From assembly GCA_037501455.1 (NCBI GenBank), contig CM074860.1, forward strand, positions 40,620,501-40,684,500: a stretch of 64,000 bases of DNA, read 5' to 3'. The notes below the pieces were generated by a model. It was not told the origin of the DNA. It was given only the letters and a program-made list of their open reading frames with translations, and made no database searches. A program made the translations under genes and the position numbers. Source of the stretch: Lantana camara. Lineage: Eukaryota > Streptophyta > Magnoliopsida > Lamiales > Verbenaceae. The number at the start of each line of letters is the position of its first letter. Position 1 is the stretch's first letter. Shown here piece by piece: positions 24,499 to 37,350 of this stretch.

Positions 24499-25239
24499 CT
24501 ACGGACACGAAAGATAAAGGGAGTCAGCTCAAAGGAACTGGTGAGGAGAAGTTCACAATATATATAGGGTATATAAGGTTCAATGCATGCTCAAAACAAA
24601 GGTGTTCATGATCCAACTCATTTTCGAAGTAAATGCAATTTTTAGAAAACCACACATAACCGGCTCGGTGAGAACAAGCACTCCATACGATCTTCCCAAA
24701 CCAAGAAATCAACTCAAAACATCCATTACACCGTTGATGCCGAGGGTATACATCCCCCGATCATCTATAACATAGAGAATTCGGTCCATGAAACCTAGCT
24801 CTCTCCAAGAAAACTTCATCCCCGAACCTCCTCGGAGTCTTAGTAGTCTTGTCCACAAGTGGGAACTTTGGTTAAGGACATCCGTCGGCCCTTGCCTTCC
24901 CGGAATATCTCTCACCTCCATCCCCGAGCTCAAATTCAATTTCCCCAAGTAAGCGTCCTTGCAAGGTACATCATAACCTCGCTACACAACTCACACATAC
25001 ATAATATTCAAATGAATGTTCCGAAACCATTTTGGGTATCTATCGCATATACCAAAACTTAATTTTTACTTGTAAACCGTTTTCCATAAGCGAATATCCA
25101 ATATACGAGCATAGCTCACAAAACTTAGCTTATAAAGCCTAAATATACATTTTCAAAACGGGAGTTCAAAACCAACTATTATGAAAGGCTATAGGTGTCC
25201 ACAGTTTTGAAATCGTTTCATAAGTATGTAACTCCTCAC
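24499..25239 (-). other. Predicted LTR intron, LTR3
   Basis: The donor AAAG|GTGAGG (intron from 25239) and acceptor GTAG|GT (24499) are conserved with LTR1. Confidence 0.48.
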
Positions 25240-25689
25240 CTTTACCAAGAACCTCAAAGGTCGACCACGAGCAACGGACTACTCGACCGGAGACTCACCA
25301 CCTAACAAGACAAACGTACTAACAAAGGTAAGACACGACCCAAACCAAGTAAACGACGCACCACTTAAGTAACAAGTCACTCATGAGAGTTATGTATGCT
25401 TATGGGGTCATATCATGCACTTAATGAAATGTGAGGATCAATCATGAGCATGTATAGCATGTCAAGGTCACACATAACGTAGGAAGTCATACAAGTTCAA
25501 GTAAATGCATAACTTAGCAAAATGTGACAACTTAAACTTGATCAAGGCAATAAAATCATAACAAGTGATATGCAAGAAGTTCCACCACATATAATAAGGC
25601 CACACCTCATTAAAGGTTTTATAGAAACAAGAAAAGGACATACAAGAGTCAAAACAAGCGAAACGAGTCAAGAAAACAAGGCTGGGGAT

Positions 25690-25807
25690 AATCCACCCCC
25701 GTGGATTTTCCTTCACAAAAAATCCACCCTCGCGGATTGTCCAGAAGCTACTGCCTCAAATCCACCCCCATGGATTTTTACACAGCAAAAATCCACCCTA
25801 GTGGATT
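25690..25807. repeat. Palindrome cluster, LTR3
   Basis: Four AATCCAC-NNNN-GTGGATT units are present with the same spacing as in LTR1 and LTR2. Confidence 0.9.
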
Positions 25808-27017
25808 CTGCCCAGAACTTAAAAAAAACGTGACAGCCACTTCGAACTCGACGGGAATAAGTTCTAAACACCCCAAAACATGAAATTAAGATTCCAAAAC
25901 CTCAATTAAGCATCATAAAACATTTATACATCATATAAGAACATAATATAAGCATAAAATCCAAGAATGAAATCATTTAAGCAAGAATTACATATATGCA
26001 TAAAAGCTTCATAGTTCAAGCATGCTCTTCGATGGTGAATCTCTAATCCTAGCATGAATTCAACTAAAATTGATTCCAAACCTCATAACAACTCAAGCAT
26101 AATCATTCTACAACACCAAGATTGCAAGAAATCAAATAAATCTTAGACATGCAAGAATTTCTTCAAATCTTCAAAAACTCAAAAATGGTGAAATCAAGAG
26201 AATAGATGGAATCCAACCTAAACATGTTTCTAGGGTCCAAATAGCATACTTAGAACACGAATTCATCAAGAAAACATGGATTAAACTCATAAAATTCAAC
26301 CCTAGTTCATGCTTCTACCAAGAACTTCAAGCTCAAAGCATAACCCAAGCATTTACACAAAACTTTAACTTAGGAGCTAAGAATCGAAGAGAATAGCTTG
26401 GTCTTGAGTCTTGAATCTCTAGCTTCAATCTCCAATCTTGTATCTTGAAAATGGTTGAAGGTGTTCTTGAGAGAAGATGAATGGGTTGGAGAGAAAAGTG
26501 AGGGAGAGAGGGTTTGAATCTTGCATTTTAACGTAAAATGAGGTTTTGGGTGTTAAAATCTGATTTAGTAATTTGGGTCAGCTATTTGGGTCGCGAACCG
26601 GGTCAATTGGAGCGGATCAGGAGTGAAATTGGGTCTCAAATTGGGCTAAATTCGGAATTGGGTCATAAGTCTTATAAAAAGGTTGACTTTTCGTAGAATG
26701 GCCATAACTTCTTCGTCCGAACTCCAAATCGAGCGATTCAAGAACCCACGAGCTCGTAATCGAATTATCTACTCAATTTCATTAAGTTCTATCCAATTTC
26801 AGGCTTAGAAAATAAATTGACCTTTTGGTCCCTAAATTATGCTTCAATGTCCAAATAAGCACATTGTTTTGATTAAACACGAAGCATGCCATCAGAGCCA
26901 AATGGAAGCAATACGAGCACATAATTACCATATCAAATAGTCACGTATTTCATACATGTCATATATTCCACATAAGTTCAAGCATCACGGTCAATTAAAG
27001 CATATTATTCACATAAT

Positions 27018-29555
27018 TCATGCAAGAAAAGTAAATCGTTCACTCTCGTACCAAAGCATACCTTGATCGAGAAACGGGGCATCACAACCTCCCCTCCTTA
27101 AAGAAATCTGGTCCCCAGATTTACGATCGAAAAACAACTCAGGATGATATCTCCGCATCTTCTCTTCCGTCTCCTATGTTGCTTCTTCGGACTTAAGATC
27201 TTTCCAAAGTACCTTAACCAATGGAATTTGTCGATTCCTCAACTCTTGAACCTTCCTATCCAAGATCTTCACTGGTTGTTGCTTAAATGTCAAGTCCGGA
27301 TCCAACTGTACCTCTTCAATCGGCATAGTTTCCATCTCATCCCGAAAATGCTTCCTCAATTGTGACACATGAAACACGTTATGAATTCCCGTGAGATTCG
27401 GAGGTAAATCCAAACGATAAGCAACTTCCCCAATACGTTCCACAATCTCAAACGGACCAATGAACCTCGGATTCAACTTACCACCCTTTCCAATTCGTGA
27501 GAAACCCTTTCTCGGTGTTGCCTTCAAGAAAACCCGATCACCCACTTCAAATTTCAAATCTTTCCTTCTCCAGTCGGCATAACTCTTTTGCCGGTCTTGT
27601 GGCCATTTCATGTGTTGCTTAATCTTTTCCACTTTCTCAATTGCTCCCTTAATCAAATCGGGCTCAATTCCTCTTTCCAAACCGGTTTCCTCAGTCCATT
27701 TCCATTCCTCAAGATCCCAATAAAGAGGAGACCTACACTTACGGCCATACAAAGCTTCATACGGTGCCATCTTGATCGAAGATTGGTAACTATTATTGTA
27801 GGCGAATTCGATCAAAATCAATTCCTTATCCCACTCATTCGAAAAGTCCAATATACAAGCCCTTAATAAATCCTCAAGAAACTTAATCACCCGTTTGGAG
27901 TGTCCATCGGTTTACGGATGAAATGCGGTACTAAAACTCAACTTCGTACCCCATAATCTGTTAAGAACCTTCCACAACTTAGAAGTGAAACGAGGATCTC
28001 TATCCGAAATGATACTAGTGGGTATCCCATGCAATCTCACAATTTCTCGATGATACAACTCCGCTAATTTCTCCACTTTATCGGTTGATCGAATCGATAG
28101 AAAGTGTGCAGATTTTGTGAGACGATCCACGATAACCCAAATCCCATCAAATCCCTTTCGAACTCTCGGAAGCCCGGTCACGAAATCCATGGTGACTTGT
28201 TCCCATTTCCACTCGGGAATCGGTATCGGTTGCAACTTTCCCGCCGGTAATTGATGTTCGGCCTTAACCCGTTGACAAATCACACATCTCTTAATGAAAT
28301 TAGCCACATCTCGCTTCATTCCATGCCACCAAAAGTACTTCTTAAGATCCCGGTACATCTTGTTGCCACCCGGATGCATCGTATAGACGGTCCTTTGTGC
28401 TTCTTCAAGCACTAACCTTTGCAATCCATCCGGTATACATACTCGGCCCTTGTACCTAAAGATCCCCAAATCATCAAATCCAAACTTAGACTTCGGATTA
28501 GCCTTTGCTCGAATCACTTGTCTTTGAATCCATTCATCTGTTGATTGAGCATCTAGGATCCTTTGCCTCAAATTCGGCCTTATAGTGATCTTAGCCAACC
28601 TTGATTGCGAAACAAGGATCTCGGTTTTACCCTTACCGAAATCAACCTCAAGATTAGCAATCTTCGCTTTCCAACTCAAGGCATCCGCAACTACATTCGC
28701 CTTCCCCGGATGATATTGTATGACACAATCATAATCTTCCATGAATTCCATCCACCGTCGTTGTCTCATGTTCAATTCCTTCTGTGTGAACAAGTAACGG
28801 AGACTCTTATGGTCGGTAAATACCTCAAACTTAATTCCATAGAGGTAGTGTCGCCATTTCGCTAACGCAAATATCACCGCGGCCAACTCAAGACCATGTG
28901 TTGGGTAATTCTGCTCGTGGTCCTTCAATTTCCTCGAAGCATAAGCAATCACCCGACCTTTTTGCATAAGCACGCATCCCAACCCTTCCTTGGATGCATC
29001 GGTAAAAACTGAAAACCCATCCGAACCTTCCGGTAGAGTCAACACTGGAGCCATTGTCAATTTCTCCTTAAGCACACGGAAGCTCTCTTCACAAGCTTCA
29101 TTCCACACAAACTTTGTTTCCTTCTTAGTTAATCGTGTGAGAGGTGCGGCAATCTTAGAAAAATCCTTGACGAATCGGCGGTAATAGACTGCTAAGCCAA
29201 GAAAACTCCTTACTTCCGACACGTTCTTCGGTTGCTCCCAAAGAGAAACTGTTTCTATCTTAGAAGGATCCACTGAAATCCCATCACCGGAAATAATGTG
29301 TCCCAAAAATGATACCCGATCAATCCAGAAATCACATTTGCTAAACTTGGCGTACAATTTGTGTTCACGTAGCTTCTCAAGTACCAAACGAAGATGTGGA
29401 GCGTGTTCCTCAACCGACTTAGAGAAAACCAAGATGTCATCAATGAAAATAACAGCGAACTTGTCCAAGAACTCCTTGAAAACACGGTGCATTAAATCCA
29501 TAAAAGCTGCGGGCGCGTTGGTTAGTTCGAAGGGCATCACAACGAACTCATAGTG
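27018..29555 (-). pseudogene. Array copy 4: RT palm, RNase H, integrase, chromodomain (broken)
   Basis: RT resumes with [10 protein letters not shown] and FIDDILVFS. RNase H and the integrase zinc finger, MDFVTGLP and SDRDPRF stay open as far as TAA 27912-27914. Immediately beyond, the catalytic motif reads GHSKRV: Gln to His, and Glu to Lys (27894-27896). The C-terminal half of integrase is open to TAG 27174-27176, at the Trp of the chromodomain (EEATW). The shared TGA lies at 29556-29558, and a one-base loss near 29575 shifts the frame just before it. Confidence 0.88.
27087..27103 (-). promoter_or_regulatory. Polypurine tract, copy 4
   Basis: The minus strand reads CTTTAAGGAGGGGAGGT immediately before LTR3. 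Confidence 0.88.
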
Positions 29556-29558
29556 TCA

Positions 29559-30970
29559 GTGTCTCGTGTTAAACCCGCCTTCGGTATATCCGACTCCTTA
29601 ATCCTTAACTGATAGTAACCTTGTCGGAGATCGAGCTTCGAATATACCTTCGAACCTTGCAATAAGTCGAACAACTCTTCGATGTGCGGGAGGGGATACT
29701 TATTCTTCACCGTCATCCTATTCAACTCCCGATAGTCTATGCACATACGAAGTGTCCCATCCTTCTTTTTCACGAACAACACCGGAGCACCCCAAGGTGA
29801 AGTACTCGGTCGTACAAACCCACACGCCAATAACTCATCAAGTTGAGTTTTAAGTTCCTTAAGATCGTCGGGAGCCATCCTATACGGCATCTTCGAGAAC
29901 GGCTGAGCCTATTGGAATAGATCAATAACAAATTCGATCTCTCTTTCCGGTGGCAAAGTCCCCAAACATTCCGGAAAGACATTGGGGAACTCATTCGCCA
30001 CATTAGTTTCTTCAAGCTTAACTTGATCTTTAGGTCGGTTCAACAGATACGCCACATACCCGGTAGCTCCATCACGAATGAGCTTCTTAGCTTCCATCAA
30101 GCAAATAAACGGACTCCCACGAACACTCGAACCTGTAATCACACCGGTACCCAACTCAACCTTCTTCGCAAAACAGTCCATCTTCGCCCGATGCGCATAC
30201 AACCAATCCATACCGAGTATCACGTCGTACTTCTTCATCGGAATATCAATCAAATTCGTCGGGTAAACGAGTCCCTCAATACTCACCGGACAATTACGGT
30301 ACAAGCAATCAGTTCTAATCATGCCACCCAAAGGAGAACGCACAATAGAAAGCATAGAATCACTCGCAAGAGATAAGTTCAACATAGAAGCCATAGAAGG
30401 TGTAACAAACGAATGAGATGTACCCGAATCATATAATGCATGTATGGGAATGTCATGTATGTGGAGTGTACCTTCCACTACGGCGGTAGGGTCAATCTCG
30501 ACATCCTCTTGCTCCCCATCCAAGGCATAAGCACGAGCATAAGCCACGGGCCTTGTTCCATCACCCGGTCCTTTAGTCTTTGGTTTGTCACAATTCTTCG
30601 CCAAGTGCTCGATGCTACCACAATTGAAGCATCTACCTTGTTTCCACCAACAATTATCCCCGGAGTGTGTAGTACCCCCACAATGAACACATGGTTCCTT
30701 CTTCTTAGTAGTTGGAGGAGTTTGCTTCCCTTTTCCTTTGTTGCCCATAAAACGACCCCTAGAAGATGGTTGTGGTGACTTAGAGAACGATTGTGGAGTT
30801 GTCCTCTTAAATCCCGAACCGGAACCGCTAACACCCTTCTTAGTTCCAAGCCTTTGTTCTTCCGCTTCCACTTTCAAAGCTAACCCGGTAGCATCGGCCG
30901 AATTATCAATGTGCACCGGAGCCAAAGATCTTGAAATCTCCTCACGAAGTCCTTCCACAAATTTCTCACA
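29559..30970 (-). pseudogene. Array copy 4: zinc knuckles, protease, N-terminal RT
   Basis: Both CCHC knuckles are intact and the protease active site reads YDSGTSHSF, as in copy 3. The frame is open until TAG 29909-29911, which copy 3 shares at the same residue (after IDLFQ). RT follows with [14 protein letters not shown] and [10 protein letters not shown], then shifts frame near 29575. Confidence 0.88.
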
Positions 30971-31630
30971 CTAGCGGTCTTCCTCATCGGTAATATGAGG
31001 TGCATACGAAGACAATCGGTTGAACTCGGTAATGTACTCGGTCACGGACATATTCCCTTGCTCCAAATTCATGAATTCCCTCTCACGGTGCTTCCTTGCT
31101 TGCTTCGGGATGTAATGTGCCCTAAACTCTCTTGCGAACATCTCCCAAGTAACATTGTCTTCACCAACCCCAAGGCGGGACATGGTGCTACGCCACCAAC
31201 TATAAGCCTCATCACGAAGAAGATCAATAACACACAAAGCCTTATCCGTTTCGGTGCAAATGATAACCCGGAAAATCCTCTCAATGGTAGTGATCCAATA
31301 CTCCGCTTTCAAATCATCCGTAGTGCCCGAAAATATAGGTGGACGGCGCCTACTAAATCGGTCATAAACACTCTCAACCGGAACCGGTGGTGGAGGAGGT
31401 GCCGGAGGAGGTGCTTGCGCGGCTTGTTGAGCGGCTTGTTTTGCATTCACGGCTTGCACAAACTGAGTCATAAGAGCCATAAGATCCACTGCATTAGGTA
31501 GAGGCGGCGGCGGAGGTGGATTTTGATTATTCCCCAGAGGATCTTGCTCATTTCCACGAGCCAGAGAACGGTCACGACGTCGTGGAGGCATCCTACACAA
31601 TTCAATCATGTATGCATGTTGGTTAGTCAT
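30971..31630 (-). pseudogene. Array copy 4: gag with shared TAG
   Basis: Gag opens at the Met at 31630 (MPPRRRDRS at 31591) and stops at TAG 30971-30973, the shared position. It has the short proline stretch, like copies 3 and 5. Confidence 0.9.
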
Positions 31631-31806
31631 ATGCTCATGTCACGTAATATCAAGTGAGAAATGCAATTACATAAATTAAGAGCAAGAATTAACAAGATAT
31701 AAGTAACATGTAGTCATATATGAAGCGAAATAAATAAACACGAAAGCACATTGTCCCTATGCCGTACACTCTAGACGACTCGAGACGACTCGGTTTTGAA
31801 CCTTCG

Positions 31807-31818
31807 GCTCTGATACCA
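31807..31818 (-). promoter_or_regulatory. Primer-binding site, copy 4
   Basis: The minus strand reads TGGTATCAGAGC, 12 bases inside LTR4. Confidence 0.9.
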
Positions 31819-32283
31819 ACTAAATAGGGGTGTAACGCCCCAACGAGGGCATCCACGCCTCTCCCGCACTACGGACCTAGCTTGTATATACAATTGCTAT
31901 CCGTATACCCGCCGGGTTCGAAGCAAGCGGTGACAAACGGACATCCTAGCTAGGCGGCACTAGACTCACAAAGTGAGTAAACAGTCACAAGTATACGGAA
32001 GCTTAAATCATAACATATCAAGTGCATAAATTCATTCATTCACCAAATAAAGTGACCACCACGGTCCAACACGAAATGCTCAAAGTACGGAATGTAAAAT
32101 CATCCTAATGACCATCACGGTCCAAACTAACATAATAAAACATCATACATATTAAGTCCATAATCCCCAAAACAAAGCATAAGACATAAGTAACAAAGTA
32201 TGCTACATGCGTAACGAGTACAAACTAGACCACTTAAACAAAACTCTCAAAAGACCCAACCTAGCTTGACTCCAAAACGCGAC

Positions 32284-33034
32284 CTGCGGACACGAAAGAT
32301 AAAGGGAGTCAGCTCAAAGGAACCGGTGAGGAGAAGTTCACAATATATATAGGGTATATAAGGTTCAATGCATGCTCAAAACAAAAGTGTTCATGATCCA
32401 ACTCATTTTCGAAGTAAATGCAAGTTTTAGAAAATATGGATAAACCACACATAACCGGCTCGGCGAGAACAAGCACTCCATCCGATCTTCCCAAACCAAG
32501 AAATCAACTCAAAACATCCATTACACCATTGATGCCGAGGGTGTACATCCCCCGATGATCCATAACATAGAGAATTCGGTCAATGAAACCTAGCTCTCTC
32601 CAAGAAAACTTCATCCCTGAACCTCCTCGGAGTCTTAGTAGTCTTGTTCACAAGTGGGAACTTTGGTTAAGGACATCCGTCGGCCCTTGCCTTCCCGGAA
32701 TATCTCTCACCTCCATCCCCGAGCTCAAATTCAATTTCCCCAAGCAAGCGTCCTTGAAAGGTACATCATAACCTCGCTACACAACTCACACATACATAAT
32801 ATTCAAATGAATGTTCCGAAACCATTTTGGGTATCTATCCCATATACCAAAACTTAATTTTTACTTGTAAACCGTTTTCCATAAGCGAATATCCAATATA
32901 AGAGCATAGCTCACAAAACTTGGCTTATAAAGCCTAAATATACATTTTCAAAACGGGAGTTCAAAACCAACAATTATGAAAGGCTCTAGGTGTCCATAGT
33001 TTTGAAATCGTTTCATAAGTATATGACTCCTCAC
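32284..33034 (-). other. Predicted LTR intron, LTR4
   Basis: The donor is AAAG|GTGAGG (from 33034) and the acceptor is CCGCAG|GTC (to 32284), the canonical CAG form. Confidence 0.5.
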
Positions 33035-33484
33035 CTTTACCAAGAACCTCAAAGGTTTACCACGAGCAACAGACTACTCGGCTGGAGACTCACCACCTAA
33101 CAAGACAAACGTACTAACAAACGTAAGACACGACCCAAACCAAGTAAACGACGCACCGCTTAAGTAACAAGTCACTTGTGAGAGTTATGTATGCTTATGG
33201 GGTCATATCATGCACTTAATGAAATGTGAGGATCAATCATGAGCATGTATAGCATGTCAAGGTCACACATAACGTAGGAAGTCATACAAGTTCAAGTAAA
33301 TGCATAACTTAGCAAAATCTGACAACTTAAACTTGATCAAGGCAATAAAATCATAACAAGTGATATGCAAGAAGTTCCACCACATATAATAAGGCCACAA
33401 CTCATTAAAGGTATTATAGAAACAAGAAAAGGACATACAAGAGTCAAAACAAGCGAAACGAGTTAAGAAAACAAGGCTGGGGAT

Positions 33485-33602
33485 AATCCACCCCCGTGGA
33501 TTTTCCTTCACAAAAAATCCACCCTCGCGGATTGTCCAGAAGCTACTGCCTCAAATCCACCCCCATGGATTTTTACACAGCAAAAATCCACCCTAGTGGA
33601 TT
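33485..33602. repeat. Palindrome cluster, LTR4
   Basis: Four AATCCAC-NNNN-GTGGATT units are present, unchanged in spacing. Confidence 0.9.
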
Positions 33603-34812
33603 CTGCCCAGAACTTTAAAAAAACGTGACAGCCACTTCGAACTCGACGGGAATGAGTTCTAAACAGCCCAAAACATGAAATTAAGATTCCAAAACCTCAA
33701 TTAAACATCATAAAACATTTATACATCATATAAGAACACAATATAAACATAAAATCCAAGAATGAAATCATTTAAGCAAGAATTACATATATGCATAAAA
33801 GCTTCATAGTTCAAGCATGCTCTTCGATGGTGAATCTCTAATCCTAGCATGAATTCAACTAAAATTGATTCCAAACCTCATAACAACTCAAGCATAATCA
33901 TTCTACAACACCAAGATTGCAAGAAATCAAATAAATCTTAGACATGGAAGAATTTCTTCAAATCTTCAAAAACTCAAAAATGGTGAAATCAAGAGAATAG
34001 ATGGAATCCAACCTAAACATGTTTCTAGGGTCCAAATAGCATACTTAGAACACGAATTCATCAAGAAAACATGGATTAAACTCATAAAATTCAACCCTAG
34101 TTCATGCTTCTACCAAGAACTTCAAGCTCAAAGCATAACCCAAGCATTTACACAAAACTTTAACTTAGGAGCTGAGAATCGAAGAGAATAGCTTGGTCTT
34201 GAGTCTTGAATCTCTAGCTTCAATCTCCAATCTTGTATCTTGAAAATGGTTGAAGGTGTTCTTGAGAGAAGATGAATGGGTTGGAGAGAAAAGTGAGGGA
34301 GAGAGGGTTTGAATCTTGCATTTTAACGTAAAATGAGGTTTTGGGTGTTAAAATCTGATTTAGTAATTTGGGTCAGCTATTTGGGTCGCGAACCGGGTCA
34401 ATTGGAGCGGATCAGGAGTGAAATTGGGTCTCAAATTGGGCTAAATTCGGAATTGGGTCATAAGTCTTATAAAAAGGTTGACTTTTCGTAGAATGGCCAT
34501 AACTTCTTCGTCCGAACTCCAAATCGAGCGATTCAAGAACCCACGAGCTCGTAATCGAATTATCTACTCAATTTCATTAAGTTCTATCCAGTTTCAGGCT
34601 TAGAAAATAAATTGACCTTTTGGTCCCTAAATTATGCTTCAATGTCCAAATAAGCACATTGTTTTGATTAAACACGAAGCATGCCATCAGAGCCAAATGG
34701 AAGCAATACGAGCACATAATTACCATATCAAATAGTCACGTATTTCATACATGTCATATATTCCACATAAGTTCAAGCATCACTATCAATTAAGGCATAT
34801 TATTCACATAAT

Positions 34813-37350
34813 TCATGCAAGAAAAGTAAATCGTTCACTCTCGCACCAAAGCATACCTTGATCGAGAAACGGGGCGTCACAACCTCCCCTCCTTAAAGAA
34901 ATTTGGTCCCCAGATTTACGATCGAAAAACAACTCAGGATGATATCTCCGCATCTTCTCTTCCGTCTCCCATGTTGCTTCTTCGGACTTAAGATCTTTCC
35001 AAAGTACCTTAACCAATGGAATTTGTCGATTCCTCAACTCTTGAATCTTCCTATCGAAGATCTTCACTGGTTGTTGCTTAAATGTCAAGTCCGGATCCAA
35101 CTGTACCTCTTCAATCGGCATAGTTTCCATCTCATCCCGAAAATGCTTCCTCAATTGTGACACATGAAACACGTTATGAATTCCCGTGAGATTCGGAGGT
35201 AAATCCAAACGATAAGCAACTTCCCCAATACGTTCCACAATCTCAAACGGACCAATGAACCTCGGATTCAACTTACCACCCTTTCCAATTCGTGAGAAAC
35301 CCTTTCTCGGTGTTGCCTTCAAGAAAACCCGATCACCCACTTCAAATTTCAAATCTTTCCTTCTCCAGTCGGCATAACTCTTTTGCCGGTCTTGTGCCCC
35401 TTTCATGTGTTGCATAATCTTTTCCACTTTCTCAATTGCTCCCTTAATCAAATCGGGCTCGGTTCCTCTTTCCAAACCGGTTTCCTCAGTCCATTTCCAT
35501 TCCTCAAGATCCCAATAAATAGGAGACCTACACTTACGGCCATACAAAGCTTCATACGGTGCCATCTTGATCGAAGATTGGTAACTATTATTGTAGGCGA
35601 ATTCGATCAAAATCAATTCCTTATCCCACTCATTCGAAAAGTCCAATATACAAGCAATTAATAAATCCTCAAGAAACTTAATCACCCTTTCGGATTGTCC
35701 ATCGGTTTGCGGATGAAATGCGGTACTAAAACTCAACTTCGTACCCCATAATCTGTTAAGAACCTTCCACAACTTAGAAGTGAAACGAGGATCTCTATCC
35801 GAAATGATAGTAGCGGGTATCCCATACAATCTCACAATTTCTCGATGATACAACTCCGCTAATTTCTCCACTTTATCGATTGATCGAATCGGTAGAAAGT
35901 GTGCAGATTTTGTGAGACGATCCACGATAACCCAAATCCCATCAAATCCCTTTCGAACTCTCGGAAGCCCGGTCACGAAATCCATGGTGACTTGTTCCCA
36001 TTTCCACTCGGGAATCGGTATCGGTTGCAACTTTCCCGCCGGTAATTGATGTTCGGCCTTAACCCGTTGACAAATCACACATCTCTTAATGAAATTAGCC
36101 ACATCTCGCTTCATTCCATGCCACCAAAAGTACTTCTTAAGATCCCGGTACATCTTGTTGCCACTCGGATGCATCGTATAGACGGTCCTATGTGCTTCTT
36201 GAAGCACTAACCTTCGCAATCCATCCGGTATACATACTCGGCCCTTGTACCTAAAGATCCCCAAATCATCAAATCCAAACTTAGACTTCGGATTAGCCTT
36301 TGCTCGAATCACTTGTCTTTGAATCCATTCATCCGTTGATTGAGCATCTAGGATCCTTTGCCTGAAATCCGGCCTTATAGTGATGTTAGCCAACCTTGAT
36401 TCCGAAACAAGGATCTCGGTTTCACCCTCACCGAAATCAACCTCAAGATTAGCAATCTTCGCTTTCCGACTCAAGGCATCCGCAACTACATTCGCCTTCC
36501 CCGGATGATATTGTATGACACAATCATAATCTTCCAAGAATTCCATCCACCGTCGTTGTCTCATGTTCAATTCCTTCTGTGTGAACAAGTAACGGAGACT
36601 CTTGTGGTCGGTAAATACCTCAAACTTAATTCCATAGAGGTAGTGTCGCCATTTCGCTAAGGCAAATATCATCGCGGCCAACTCAAGATCATGTATTGGG
36701 TAATTCTGCTCGTGCTCCTTCAATTTCCTCGAAGCATAAGCAATCACCCGACCATTTTGCATAAGCACGCATCCCAACCCTTCCTTGGATGCATCGGTAA
36801 AAACTAAAAACCCATCCGAACCTTCCGGTAGAGTCAACACCGGAGCCGTTGTCAATTTCTCCTTAAGCACACGGAAGCTCTCTTCAAAAGCTTCATCCCA
36901 CACAAACTTTGTTTCCTTCTTAGTTAATCCAGTGAGAGGTGCGGCAATCTTAGAAAAATCCTTGACGAATCGGCGGTAATAGCCTGCTAAGCCAAGAAAA
37001 CTCCTTACTTCCGACACGTTCTTCGGTTGCTCCCAAAGAGAAACTGTTTCTATCTTAGAAGGATCCACTGAAATCCCATCACCGGAAATAATGTGTCCCA
37101 AAAATGATACCCGATCAATCCAGAAATCACATTTGCTAAACTTGGTGTACAATTTGTGTTCACGTAGCTTCTCAAGTACCAAACGAAGATGTAGAGCGTG
37201 TTCCTCAACCGACTTAGAGAAAACCAAGATGTCATCAATGAAAATAACAACGAATTTGTCCAAGAACTCCTTGAAAACATGGTGCATTAAATCCATAAAA
37301 GCTGCGGGCGCGTTGGTTAGTTCGAAGGGCATCACAACGAACTCATAGTG
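34813..37350 (-). pseudogene. Array copy 5: RT palm, RNase H, integrase and chromodomain, uninterrupted 840-residue frame
   Basis: This is the best-preserved pol end in the window: one open frame of 840 residues from [10 protein letters not shown] to a stop inside LTR4. In order it holds the RT catalytic FIDDILVFS, RNase H ([34 protein letters not shown]), the integrase zinc finger (HRTVYTMH and CVICQRV), and the core with [15 protein letters not shown] and GQSERV. It then has the integrase C-terminal fold ([21 protein letters not shown]) and a chromodomain ([20 protein letters not shown]). It is the only copy with the catalytic Glu of the D,D-35-E triad (35689-35691). It remains separated from the upstream half by the shared TGA. 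Confidence 0.9.
34882..34898 (-). promoter_or_regulatory. Polypurine tract, copy 5
   Basis: The minus strand carries the purine-rich TTTAAGGAGGGGAGGT directly before LTR4. Confidence 0.88.

Larger units (their letters stand above)
24055..27086 (-). repeat. LTR3 of the array, shared by copies 3 and 4
   Basis: It runs from TGTAACGCCCC to GGGGCATCACA, 3032 bp, with a PBS on the left and a PPT on the right. It has small deletions relative to LTR1 (near 24148 and 24650) and one change in the right terminus. Confidence 0.92.
31831..34881 (-). repeat. LTR4 of the array, shared by copies 4 and 5
   Basis: It runs from TGTAACGCCCC to GGGGCGTCACA, 3051 bp, with a PBS on the left and a PPT on the right. 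It shares single-base variants with LTR5 that LTR1-3 lack (for example CCTGCGG for CCTACGG at the predicted acceptor). Confidence 0.92.
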
